Below are positions 43,063 to 51,820 of a DNA stretch of 64,000 nucleotides, piece by piece; position 1 is the first letter of the stretch, and every line of letters starts with the position of its first letter. The notes under the pieces are model-generated. The model was not told the origin of the DNA, made no database searches, and saw only the letters and a list, made by a program, of their open reading frames with translations. Origin of the DNA: Anaerococcus sp. AGMB09787 (GTDB taxonomy: Bacteria; Bacillota; Clostridia; Tissierellales; Peptoniphilaceae). The position numbers were made by a program, and so were the translations under genes. The stretch covers positions 62,001 to 126,000 of the forward strand of contig NZ_JAKZEY010000012.1 of assembly GCF_022808955.1 (NCBI RefSeq), in the 5' to 3' direction.

Positions 43063-43341
43063 ATGGAGAGAAAAGAAGTAGAAAAAATATATAAACTTGC
43101 CAATTTAAGTTTGGAGGGCAAGGACGCTGACAAACTCGCAGATAAATTCAATAAGGTCCTAGACTTTGTTGAAGATATTTTTGAGGTAGATACAGACGGA
43201 GTTAAAGAATTTGAGCTAATTTCAAATCACGATGCTGCATTTAGAGAAGATAAGCAAGGCGAATCAATCAGTCGTTCTGCTGCTTTATCAAATGCTAAGG
43301 ACACAGAATTAGGATTCTTTAAAATAGATTGGAAGTTGTAG
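43063..43341 (+). CDS. gatC: Asp-tRNA(Asn)/Glu-tRNA(Gln) amidotransferase subunit C
   Basis: The small 92-residue subunit stabilises GatA and links it to GatB. The N-terminal KLANLSLEGKDADKLA helix and the C-terminal FFKIDWKL are the family pattern. The Shine-Dalgarno GGGGG precedes the ATG, 8 nt after ligA. Confidence 0.92.
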   Translation: MERKEVEKIYKLANLSLEGKDADKLADKFNKVLDFVEDIFEVDTDGVKEFELISNHDAAFREDKQGESISRSAALSNAKDTELGFFKIDWKL

Positions 43342-43349
43342 GAGCTATA

Positions 43350-44762
43350 ATGAATATCGAAACTTTAATAAATGATTACAAAGAGGGCAAATATTCTGTT
43401 GAAGAAGTCATCAGAACTACCCTCGATAAAATAAAAAACGATGATTTAAATGCCTATATAAGTATTGACGAAGAAGGAGCTATAAAGAGGGCAAGAGAAC
43501 TTGATGAAAAGCTTAAAAATAACGAAGAAGTAGGCAAGCTCTTTGGTCTTCCTATAGCAGTCAAAGATAATATTTCTTATGATCAAATGAAGATGACTTG
43601 TGGATCAAAGATGCTAGAGGACTTTAAACCAGTTTATAATGCGACTGTTATCGAAAATTTACTTAAGGAAGATGCTATAATTGTAGCAAAAACAAATATG
43701 GATGAATTTGCTATGGGATCTAGGGGAAAAACTTCCTACTTTGGTCCTACCAAAAACCCACTTGATAAGGAAAGGGTAACTGGTGGATCATCATCAGGAT
43801 CAGCTGCGGCTGTAGCAAGTGGGGATTTCTTGGTATCACTCGGCACTGATACAGGTGGATCTGTAAGAGGACCTGCAGCCTTCTGTAATATAGTAGGATA
43901 TAAGCCAACCTATGGATTGATGTCAAGGTATGGAGTTGTATCTATGGCAAATTCCCTAGATCAAGTATCTTTGTTTGCAAAAGACATCAAAGATGTGAGA
44001 GAGCTTTCCAGTGTAGTATCTTCACCAGATGAGAAAGATATGACCTCTATTCTAGAGCTTTATGATTTTTCTAGTGAAGACTATGACTTTGCAGGTAAAA
44101 AGATTGGAATAATCGATATTGACTCAGCCATATACGATACTATAGATGAAACTGTTAAGGAAGACTACAAGAAAGCACTTAGTGTCCTAAAATACTTGGG
44201 CGCTGACCTTGTTGATGTTGATTTTAAATATTTAAAATATGCCAACAATATTTATAATGTAGTTATGAGCAGCGAAGTTTCTTCTAATATGAGTAGGTTT
44301 GATGGACTAAGGTTTGGTCACCAAGCAGACTCCTACGAAAGCGTAGAGGAGATGTTTACTAGGTCAAGGTCAGAAGGATTTGGAGAAGAGGTTCAAAGAA
44401 GAATCGCTCTGGGTACTGTTTATTTATCAGCTAATGACGATCAAAGAATCTATAAGCAAGGACTTAAAATAAGAGCTTTAATTAAAAAAGAGCTAGAAGA
44501 CTTATTAAGTGACCTAGATTTACTAGTTACCCCAACAAATATATCCTTGCCACCAAGACTTGATGATGACTATGATGATCCTCTATCCGATTTCATATCA
44601 GATGGCTTTAATGTAATAGTTAACCTTGCTGGTATGTGTGGTATATCTCTACCTGTGAGGGAGGGAATATCTGGATCTGTTCAATTTATAGCTAATAGAT
44701 TTGATGATAAGAAGTTACTTAATGCAGGTGAAAGATTTTTAAGGAGTATAAATGAAAACTAA
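43350..44762 (+). CDS. gatA: Asp-tRNA(Asn)/Glu-tRNA(Gln) amidotransferase subunit A
   Basis: This glutaminase of the amidase-signature family releases ammonia that travels to GatB. The Lys of the Ser-cisSer-Lys triad is in IAVKDNI. The Ser residues are in GGSSSGSAAAV and DTGGSVR. ATG 43350 follows GGAG. The frame is also open from 43329 inside gatC, but that start lacks a ribosome site. It is 470 residues and overlaps gatB by 11 nt. Confidence 0.96.
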   Translation: MNIETLINDYKEGKYSVEEVIRTTLDKIKNDDLNAYISIDEEGAIKRARELDEKLKNNEEVGKLFGLPIAVKDNISYDQMKMTCGSKMLEDFKPVYNATVIENLLKEDAIIVAKTNMDEFAMGSRGKTSYFGPTKNPLDKERVTGGSSSGSAAAVASGDFLVSLGTDTGGSVRGPAAFCNIVGYKPTYGLMSRYGVVSMANSLDQVSLFAKDIKDVRELSSVVSSPDEKDMTSILELYDFSSEDYDFAGKKIGIIDIDSAIYDTIDETVKEDYKKALSVLKYLGADLVDVDFKYLKYANNIYNVVMSSEVSSNMSRFDGLRFGHQADSYESVEEMFTRSRSEGFGEEVQRRIALGTVYLSANDDQRIYKQGLKIRALIKKELEDLLSDLDLLVTPTNISLPPRLDDDYDDPLSDFISDGFNVIVNLAGMCGISLPVREGISGSVQFIANRFDDKKLLNAGERFLRSINEN

Positions 44763-46170
44763 AACAATTATAGGTTTAGAAATCCATGTGGAACTTGCCA
44801 CAGAAACTAAAATGTTTTGCTCCTGTAAGAATGAATTTGGAGCAGTGCCAAATACAAATGTATGCCCAGTATGCCTAGGTCATCCTGGAGCCCTACCACA
44901 AATGAACAAGAAGGCAGTTGAACTTGCCGTAAAAGCAGGCCTTGCCTTCAACTGTGATATAAGAAAAGACCAAAAGATGGATAGAAAGAAATATTTTTAT
45001 CCAGACCTAGTTAAGGGCTACCAAATAACCCAATATGATAAACCATATGCGACGAATGGTTCCCTAAGCTTAAATAGTGGCAAAAAAATAAGAATAGCTG
45101 AAATCCACATGGAAGAAGATACAGCCAAATCAAACCATGATGAAAATGATGCGACCCTTATGGACTATAACAGGTCAGGTGTACCACTAATAGAAATAGT
45201 TAGTGAACCAGATATGTCATCTCCTGAAGAGGCTAGGGAATATGTAGAAACCCTTGCGTCAACACTAAGGTTTTTAGATATATCAGATTGTATAATGGCC
45301 CAAGGTTCTATGCGTGTAGACGTTAATATCAACATGGAAGATCTTGATACTGGAAAGAGAAGTGCTATAGCAGAAATTAAAAATATTAACTCAATTAAGG
45401 CCATAGAAAATGCTCTTAAATTTGAAGAAGAAAGACAAAGAATTGAGCTAGAAAAGGGTGAAATCGGCGTAAAACAAACTAGAAGGTGGGATGATGACCA
45501 AGGTCAAACCATTCACATGAGAAATAAGGAAACTGGCAATGACTATAGATTCTCTGTGGAAGCCGATATACCAGAAATTAATCTAAGCGACGAATATATT
45601 GATAATATAAGAGATAATTTACCTGAACTTCCAAAAGACAAGAAAAAAAGATATATAGACGAATATAAGCTAAGCGAATATGATGCTAATTTACTAGCAA
45701 ATGATAGAGAGCTTGCTAGCCTATTCGAAGAAACAAACGAGCTTGTAAAGGATAGCAAGTCTGTAGCTAATTGGATATTGACAGAGCTTTCTAGGTGGCT
45801 AAATGAAGGGGAAGTATCTGTAGGAGATATGAACCTATCAGTAGAAAATTTTGCCAAATTAATCAAGCTTTCTAACGAAAACAAGGTAAATAATAAGGTA
45901 GCCAAAAAACTTCTAAAGGAAATATTTGAAAGCGATGAAGATCCAGAAGTCTTGGCAAAGGATAGAAACCTCCTACAAATATCAGACTCATCCTTCCTAG
46001 AAGAAGTTGTAGATGAAGTATTGAAAGAAAATCCTGAATCAATAGCAGACTTTAAGGCAGGAAAAGATAGGGCCCTAGGCTACCTAGTGGGTCAATCCAT
46101 GAAGAAAACCAAGGGCAAGGGAAACCCTCAAGAAATTAATAAGCTATTACAAGAAAAACTTAGGGACTAG
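44752..46170 (+). CDS. gatB: Asp-tRNA(Asn)/Glu-tRNA(Gln) amidotransferase subunit B
   Basis: It phosphorylates and amidates mischarged Glu-tRNA(Gln) or Asp-tRNA(Asn). The N-terminal IGLEIHVEL, the Cys-containing FCSCKNEFGAVPNTNVCPVC zinc region and KKYFYPDLVKGYQITQYD are typical. The C-terminal YqeY-like helical tail binds tRNA. It is 472 residues long. It ends the pcrA-ligA-gatCAB run. Confidence 0.96.
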   Translation: MKTKTIIGLEIHVELATETKMFCSCKNEFGAVPNTNVCPVCLGHPGALPQMNKKAVELAVKAGLAFNCDIRKDQKMDRKKYFYPDLVKGYQITQYDKPYATNGSLSLNSGKKIRIAEIHMEEDTAKSNHDENDATLMDYNRSGVPLIEIVSEPDMSSPEEAREYVETLASTLRFLDISDCIMAQGSMRVDVNINMEDLDTGKRSAIAEIKNINSIKAIENALKFEEERQRIELEKGEIGVKQTRRWDDDQGQTIHMRNKETGNDYRFSVEADIPEINLSDEYIDNIRDNLPELPKDKKKRYIDEYKLSEYDANLLANDRELASLFEETNELVKDSKSVANWILTELSRWLNEGEVSVGDMNLSVENFAKLIKLSNENKVNNKVAKKLLKEIFESDEDPEVLAKDRNLLQISDSSFLEEVVDEVLKENPESIADFKAGKDRALGYLVGQSMKKTKGKGNPQEINKLLQEKLRD

Positions 46171-46233
46171 GTGGATTAATTATTAAAAATCTTCTTACTT
46201 AAAAAATGATAAGGGAAAATTTATCTAATTGGA

Positions 46234-46273
46234 GAGGGCTAGTGGAGGAAAAATAACTCCCTTAGCTCTTTTG
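46234..46273 (+). terminator. Probable terminator after gatB
   Basis: A 14-bp stem (46234-46247 with 46257-46270, three G-U pairs and one mismatch) ends in a short T-run. Confidence 0.55.
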
Positions 46274-46334
46274 CTTGGATAAAGTTAGTAGGGGGATATT
46301 TAAAATAAGTGTTTTATAAGTAAAGGCAGGTTTT

Positions 46335-47531
46335 ATGATAGGTATTGATATAGTTGATATAAAGAAATTTAAAGAAAAAGGAGAGGGCTTCATACATAGA
46401 ATTTTTACAGAAAAAGAAGCAACTTATGCCCTCTCAAAGAAAAATACCTATCAGACTCTAGGGGGGATATTTGCAGCCAAAGAAGCTGTTATTAAGGCCT
46501 ATGGTTTAAACCTATCCTATATGGTCCATAAAAAAATCGAAATTCTCCACACAAATAGAATGCCCTATATTCAAATTAATGGCAAGGATACAAAGTGCTG
46601 CCTATCTATTAGCCATGATAACGACTATGCAGTAGCTATATGTCTAAAAAAAGAAGCTAATAATGAGATTGCTTTAGATAACAAGACCTTAAATGACTTT
46701 AAGGAACTTTTGCCTAAGAGAGAAAAAGCTAGTCATAAGGGGACCTATGGTAGGCTTGCGATTCTAGGTGGGTCTGATGGAATGACAGGCTCTATCTATC
46801 TTGCATCATCTGCTGCCCTAAGGACTGGCTCAGGCCTTGTCTACAATATAGTCCCTAGGTCTATATATGAAATTATGCAAATTAAGGCAGTAGAACAAAT
46901 TATTTTGCCCCTTGCTACTTATAACATAGAGTATGATGAAAAGAATGAAAAGCTTCTAGAGGAATATCTTTATGATAAGGATAGCCTTGTCATCGGGCCA
47001 GGCATGGGCAAAAATAAGACCCTAATTTACCTAATAGAAAAGCTAATATCTAGATTTAGTGGTACAATACTTATAGATGCTGATGGTTTAAATGCTTTAT
47101 CAGGCAATCTAGATGTTATTTTAAAAAAGGAAAATATTATATTAACTCCACACCTTAAGGAATTTGAGAGATTATCAAATATTCCTATTAAGGAAATAAA
47201 CAAAAATAGGGAAGATATAGCCAAAGACTTTGCGAGAAGGCACAAGGTGGTTTTGGTTTTGAAATCTGAAGAGACCCTTGTAACTGATGGTTACAAAATT
47301 TACATAAATAAATTAGGAAATCCGGGTATGGCTACTGCAGGCTCCGGAGATGTCTTAAGTGGGGTTATAGGCAGTTTATCATCTAGGTTAGAGCCTTATG
47401 ATGCAGCAAGACTAGGGGTCTACCTACACTCCCTTGCAGGAGACCTAGCATCTGTAGAAGTCGGGGAAGATTCTTTAATAGCAAGTGATATCGTAAGTCA
47501 TATATCTTCTGCTATTAAATATTTGAGGTAG
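46335..47531 (+). CDS. acpS-nnrD: Fusion of holo-ACP synthase and NAD(P)HX dehydratase
   Basis: Residues 1 to about 112 are AcpS (IGIDIVDIKKF at the start; FAAKEAVIKAYG; LSISHDNDYAVA), which attaches phosphopantetheine to acyl carrier protein. From about residue 120 the protein is an ADP-dependent NAD(P)HX dehydratase of the ribokinase fold (GTYGRLAILGGS; DADGLNAL; LTPHLKEF; GMATAGSGDVLSG). Usually NnrD is fused to the epimerase NnrE (YjeF), and acpS is a separate neighbour. Here the epimerase is absent. The fusion is in frame over 398 residues with no stop between the parts. Confidence 0.9.
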   Translation: MIGIDIVDIKKFKEKGEGFIHRIFTEKEATYALSKKNTYQTLGGIFAAKEAVIKAYGLNLSYMVHKKIEILHTNRMPYIQINGKDTKCCLSISHDNDYAVAICLKKEANNEIALDNKTLNDFKELLPKREKASHKGTYGRLAILGGSDGMTGSIYLASSAALRTGSGLVYNIVPRSIYEIMQIKAVEQIILPLATYNIEYDEKNEKLLEEYLYDKDSLVIGPGMGKNKTLIYLIEKLISRFSGTILIDADGLNALSGNLDVILKKENIILTPHLKEFERLSNIPIKEINKNREDIAKDFARRHKVVLVLKSEETLVTDGYKIYINKLGNPGMATAGSGDVLSGVIGSLSSRLEPYDAARLGVYLHSLAGDLASVEVGEDSLIASDIVSHISSAIKYLR

Positions 47532-47533
47532 CT

Positions 47534-48655
47534 ATGTTAACTAATTATATTGAAATTGATATAGATAAGATTATTGCGAACATTGAAAAAATCCATAATA
47601 TAAATAAAGATGTTGATATATGTGCTGTAGTCAAGGCCAACGCTTATGGCCTAGGAGCTGTTCCTATAGCAAAGCATATAGAAAAATATGTTTCCTACTT
47701 TGCTGTAGCAAGGTTTGAAGAAGCAAGGTCTTTAAGATATTCTGGAGTCAAAAAACCAATCTTGGTTCTTGGTTATGTCAGCCCACAAGATGTTAAAAAG
47801 TGCCTGGATCTTGAAATAGAAATTTCGATTTATGATTTATCTCTAGCTAAAGAAATTAATCGTAATTTAGATGAGATAATTAACTGCCACCTAGCTATTG
47901 ACACTGGCCATAGTCGTATAGGATTTAGGTCACATGAACTTGATAAGATAAGAGAACTTAAAAATTTAAAAAATCTCCATATTAAGGGAATATTTAGCCA
48001 CTTTTCTACTGCAGATGAAGAAGACTTGACCTTTACTAAAGACCAAGAAAAAATTTTTTCAAATGTTATCACAGACTTATATGGGGACTTTGACTTTGAC
48101 CTTGTTCATATAGACAATTCTGCAGGCTTTATAAGATTGAGATCAAATTATGATATGGCTAGGATTGGGATATGTATGTATGGGCTTTATCCGTCTGACT
48201 ATATGAGAGAGAGGAAGGATATCGACCTAGACCCATGTTTCAAATTTAAGTCAATAGTTAGCCATGTAAAGGAAATTGATGAGGGAACATCTGTTTCTTA
48301 TGGTAGGAGCTTTGTAGCAGATAAAAAGATGAAAATAGCTACTATACCTGTTGGCTATGCTGATGGGTATTTTAGGGCTTTTTCTAACCTTGGAGAGGTT
48401 TTAATTAAGGGGAGTCATGCAAGGGTAGTAGGTAGGGTTTGCATGGATCAAATTATGGTTGATGTTAGTAATATTGATGTAAATATAGGTGATGAGGTTA
48501 TATTTTACGATGATATTTACAGAGAGGCCAACAAAATTGCTACCATTCCTTATGAACTCATGACTGCCTTGGATATGAGAATTCCTAGACTCTATATAAA
48601 AAATAATAAAGTTGTTGAAGTTGATGATTATTTAGGAGAAATTTATGAAGATTAA
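47534..48655 (+). CDS. alr: Alanine racemase
   Basis: It makes D-Ala for peptidoglycan. The PLP Lys is K34 (AVVKANAYG) and the second catalytic base is Tyr in SVSYGRSF. It is 373 residues long with a TIM barrel and a C-terminal beta domain. It is 2 nt after acpS-nnrD and overlaps ndoA by 11 nt. Confidence 0.95.
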   Translation: MLTNYIEIDIDKIIANIEKIHNINKDVDICAVVKANAYGLGAVPIAKHIEKYVSYFAVARFEEARSLRYSGVKKPILVLGYVSPQDVKKCLDLEIEISIYDLSLAKEINRNLDEIINCHLAIDTGHSRIGFRSHELDKIRELKNLKNLHIKGIFSHFSTADEEDLTFTKDQEKIFSNVITDLYGDFDFDLVHIDNSAGFIRLRSNYDMARIGICMYGLYPSDYMRERKDIDLDPCFKFKSIVSHVKEIDEGTSVSYGRSFVADKKMKIATIPVGYADGYFRAFSNLGEVLIKGSHARVVGRVCMDQIMVDVSNIDVNIGDEVIFYDDIYREANKIATIPYELMTALDMRIPRLYIKNNKVVEVDDYLGEIYED

Positions 48656-48995
48656 GAGGGGAGATTTATTTTATGCCGATTTATCTCCTGTAGTTGGTAG
48701 TGAGCAAGGAGGTGTGAGACCTGTTATTATAGTCCAAAATAATATAGGAAACAAGTATTCTCCTACAATTATTATTGCACCTATAACAAGTCAGTTAAAC
48801 AAAGCTAAACTTCCTACCCATGTCAAACTTAAAGGAAATGAATATGGTCTACCCAAAAATTCGGTTGCGCTGTTGGAACAGCTCAGGACAATTGATAAAA
48901 GACGACTTAGGGATAAGATTGGCTCATTTGATAAGGACATAATGGATAAGATCAATAATGCCATAGAAATATCTCTAGACTTAGTTGATGATTAA
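48645..48995 (+). CDS. ndoA: EndoA/MazF-type mRNA interferase
   Basis: This toxin cleaves single-stranded mRNA at short motifs. The 116-residue PemK/MazF fold has KRGDLFYADLSPVVGSEQGG (catalytic Arg in GVRP), then TIIIAPITSQ and LLEQLRTIDKRRL, very close to Bacillus EndoA. In Bacillus the antitoxin gene ndoAI lies between alr and ndoA. Here the toxin starts inside alr and no antitoxin gene fits upstream or downstream. A terminator follows. Confidence 0.92.
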   Translation: MKIKRGDLFYADLSPVVGSEQGGVRPVIIVQNNIGNKYSPTIIIAPITSQLNKAKLPTHVKLKGNEYGLPKNSVALLEQLRTIDKRRLRDKIGSFDKDIMDKINNAIEISLDLVDD

Positions 48996-49011
48996 GATAC
49001 ATAAATAAAAG

Positions 49012-49031
49012 GACCCTCTGAGGGGTCTTTT
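49012..49031. terminator. Bidirectional terminator between ndoA and murC
   Basis: The 5-bp GACCC/GGGTC stem (49012-49016 with 49023-49027) is followed by TTTTT on the plus strand and preceded by an A-run giving TTTT on the minus strand. Confidence 0.7.
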
Positions 49032-49042
49032 TACTTTACCTA

Positions 49043-50440
49043 TTATCTTTCTTCTTGGTCGTCTACAATCATGTGGGCTAGCTTGTCAGGGTTACCACAT
49101 CCTGTAGTTATTACCAAGTCATCTTTTTGGATGATTTTATAAATGTATTCTTTGGCGTCTTCAAATTCACCTATATATTTTGCATTGATACCTTTTTTTA
49201 CAAGGGCATCCACAACATCCTTTGAATGGATGCTTGGGTCAAACTTTTCTCTGGCAGGATAGATATCTGTAATTATTACCTCATCAGCACTATCAAAACA
49301 GTTTAAGAAATCATCAAACAAGAGTTTAGTCCTTGAGAAGGTATGGGGTTGCCATACACAGATTAATTTTTCCTTGGTATGCTCCTTTAGGGCATCTAGG
49401 GTAACTTTGATCTCGGATGGATGGTGGCCATAATCGGTCATGATTGTTGCACCATCTACATTACCCAAGACCTGCATCCTCCTATCAAGACCTGTGTAGG
49501 TTTTGAGATTTTCTCTAATAGTTTCTACATCGACTCCATTTTCGTAAGTTGCAACTATGGCAGCCATGGCGTTATTGATATTATATCTTCCTATTACACC
49601 TAGGTCAAAATGATGACTTGATCCATCCCTAAAGATAAGATCGAAAGATGGTCTACCTAGTTGGTCAAACTCTATATTAACTGCATTATAGTCAGCCTCT
49701 ACGTTTTCTTGACCATAGGTAATGAGTCTTCCCTTAACTGAGTCAAGAATTAGTTTATTATTTTCTTCATTTAGGTTAGTTATAGTTATTGAATTTTCAT
49801 CTTGGTTTGATAGGTATTCTTTAAAGGTATCTATTATATCATTTAAGTCTTTGTAATAGTCTAAGTGGTCTTCGTCTATATTTAAAATTATAACTGTTTG
49901 AGGATAATAGTACCTGATATTACCCTTATATTCACAGGCTTCTGTTACTAGGTAGTCTTCGCTACCGACCTTGACATTACCATCAAGCTCCTTAAGTTCT
50001 CCGCCTAATAAAATAGTAGCGTCCTTGTTGGAGTTTAGAAAGATCTTAGAAATCATTGATGTAGCAGTGGACTTACCATGAGATCCAGATATAGCTATGG
50101 AAGTAGAGTAATTTTTCATAAGGGCACCTAAGAAAACTCCACGACTTACAACTGGTACACCAAGGCTCTTTGCTGCTATAAGTTCTTCATTGTCACTTGG
50201 AATTGCATCGGTATAAATTACAAGGTCAGGATTTTTGATATTTTCTTTTCTTTGACCAATATAAATTTCAACTCCTAGGTTTCTTAAATGATTGATGATA
50301 TCACTATCTTCTCTATCTGAACCAGAAACCTTATAGCCCTTAGTTATTAGTAGTTGTGCTAAACCACTCATAGATATTCCACCAATACCTATAAAGTGTA
50401 TATAATTATAAACATGTTTATTTAAATTAAATTCAAACAT
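49043..50440 (-). CDS. murC: UDP-N-acetylmuramate--L-alanine ligase
   Basis: It adds L-Ala to UDP-MurNAc in the cytoplasm. The N-terminal Rossmann motif is HFIGIGGISMSGLA. The P-loop reads SGSHGKST where most MurC have GTHGKT. DEDHLDYY and the C-terminal WQPHTFSRT are standard. It is 465 residues long, alone on the minus strand, divergent from rpiB. Confidence 0.94.
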   Translation of the reverse strand: MFEFNLNKHVYNYIHFIGIGGISMSGLAQLLITKGYKVSGSDREDSDIINHLRNLGVEIYIGQRKENIKNPDLVIYTDAIPSDNEELIAAKSLGVPVVSRGVFLGALMKNYSTSIAISGSHGKSTATSMISKIFLNSNKDATILLGGELKELDGNVKVGSEDYLVTEACEYKGNIRYYYPQTVIILNIDEDHLDYYKDLNDIIDTFKEYLSNQDENSITITNLNEENNKLILDSVKGRLITYGQENVEADYNAVNIEFDQLGRPSFDLIFRDGSSHHFDLGVIGRYNINNAMAAIVATYENGVDVETIRENLKTYTGLDRRMQVLGNVDGATIMTDYGHHPSEIKVTLDALKEHTKEKLICVWQPHTFSRTKLLFDDFLNCFDSADEVIITDIYPAREKFDPSIHSKDVVDALVKKGINAKYIGEFEDAKEYIYKIIQKDDLVITTGCGNPDKLAHMIVDDQEER

Positions 50441-50535
50441 ACATTCTCCTTAAGTAATATATAAGTAAAAAATCTTTTTGAGATATTCGAATATATTATA
50501 TTAAATTATTGTAATGAGTCAAGTTACCCCTTTTA

Positions 50536-50563
50536 TTGATAAGAGCCCAGTATTAAGTATACT
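50536..50563 (+). promoter_or_regulatory. Promoter of rpiB
   Basis: TTGATA (50536-50541) and TATACT (50558-50563) are separated by 16 bp. Confidence 0.6.
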
Positions 50564-50581
50564 AGTCTTAAAGGAGTAATT

Positions 50582-51025
50582 ATGAAATATGTTATAGGAA
50601 ATGACCATGGTGGTCTTGATTTAGTAGAAGTAGTAAAGGATGAGTTAGAGAAACTAGGTAATGAAGTAGACCATGTAGGAGCTTATGAAGATAAATCTGT
50701 AGACTACAGTGACTTTGCCCAAAAGGCCTGTGAAAAAGTAATATCATGTGAAGCAGACTTTGCTATCCTAATCTGTGGAACAGGCATAGGCATGAGTATA
50801 GCAGCCAATAAAATTAAGGGAATAAGGGCAGCAGCTGTATCTGAACCCTTCTCAGCTAGAATGTCTAGAGCCCACAATAATGCTAATGTCCTATGTATCG
50901 GGGCAAGGGTAATTGGAAGTGAGATAGCAAGGATGCTTGTTGATGAATTTGTTAGCACAGATTTTGAAGGAGGCAGACATCAAAATAGAGTTAATAAGTT
51001 AATGGACTTAGAAAAAAACTCTTAA
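50582..51025 (+). CDS. rpiB: Ribose-5-phosphate isomerase B
   Basis: It interconverts ribose 5-phosphate and ribulose 5-phosphate. The 147-residue RpiB/LacAB fold has GNDHGGLDL at the start and the catalytic-Cys loop CGTGIGMSIAANK. The Shine-Dalgarno is AAAGGAG. The product feeds PRPP synthesis by the prs gene downstream. Confidence 0.94.
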   Translation: MKYVIGNDHGGLDLVEVVKDELEKLGNEVDHVGAYEDKSVDYSDFAQKACEKVISCEADFAILICGTGIGMSIAANKIKGIRAAAVSEPFSARMSRAHNNANVLCIGARVIGSEIARMLVDEFVSTDFEGGRHQNRVNKLMDLEKNS

Positions 51026-51097
51026 AAATATATTAATTTAAAATTCTCGTAAAAAATGTTATCATATAAGTGAGAATAAATTTAAAGGAGTATGATT

Positions 51098-51817
51098 TTG
51101 ACAATACCTACACCACATATATCAGCAACTAGCGCTGATCAAATAGCAAAAACAGTTTTGATGCCAGGAGACCCATTAAGAGCTAAGTTTATAGCTGATA
51201 ACTTTCTAACAGATGTAAGTCAGTTTAATGAAACTAGGGGTATGCTTGGCTTTACAGGATACTATAATGGAAAAAGAGTTTCAGTAATGGGCTCTGGAAT
51301 GGGAATCCCATCATCAATGATTTATTTTAATGAGTTGTTTGATTTTTATGATGTAGATACCATTATTAGAATTGGAACAGCAGGGTCTATGCAAAAGGAT
51401 GTTAAGCTCCATGATATAGTAATAGCAACATCTGCTTGTAGTGAATCTTCTATTAATGATAATTTGTTTGGTAATGTACACTTTTCACCAACACCAGACT
51501 TTGATTTATTAATTGAGGCTTATCAAAAATCTTTAGATCTAGGCTACAGGACCCACTGTGGACAAGTTCAATCATCAGATCAATTCTACAATGATATGCC
51601 AGATCAAGTCTTCGAAAACCTACAAAAATATGGAGTCCTATGTGTAGAGATGGAAACATACGGTCTATATATGGCTGCAAGAAGGCATGGCAAAAAGGGA
51701 CTTGGAATCTTTACAATTTCTGATTCATTGGTAGAAAATACTGCAGACAGTGCAGAAGATAGGCAAAAGTCATATACCAACATGATGAAGCTTGCCCTAG
51801 AAATAGCCCACGAGTAA
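51098..51817 (+). CDS. deoD: Purine-nucleoside phosphorylase DeoD
   Basis: It cleaves purine (deoxy)nucleosides with phosphate. The family start TPHISA...KTVLMPGDPLRAKFIA is followed by GMGIPS and EMETYGLY near the C-terminus (EMET binds ribose). I chose TTG 51098 because AAAGGAG lies 7 nt upstream. The in-frame ATG at 51092 would be only 1 nt from it. The resulting 239 residues fit hexameric DeoD. Confidence 0.93.
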   Translation: MTIPTPHISATSADQIAKTVLMPGDPLRAKFIADNFLTDVSQFNETRGMLGFTGYYNGKRVSVMGSGMGIPSSMIYFNELFDFYDVDTIIRIGTAGSMQKDVKLHDIVIATSACSESSINDNLFGNVHFSPTPDFDLLIEAYQKSLDLGYRTHCGQVQSSDQFYNDMPDQVFENLQKYGVLCVEMETYGLYMAARRHGKKGLGIFTISDSLVENTADSAEDRQKSYTNMMKLALEIAHE

Positions 51818-51820
51818 TTT

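Noticed and set aside
51043-51077. ATTCTC...GAGAAT inverted repeat before deoD
   Set aside because: The half-sites are 6 bp and AT-rich with a long spacer, and match no known operator I can name.
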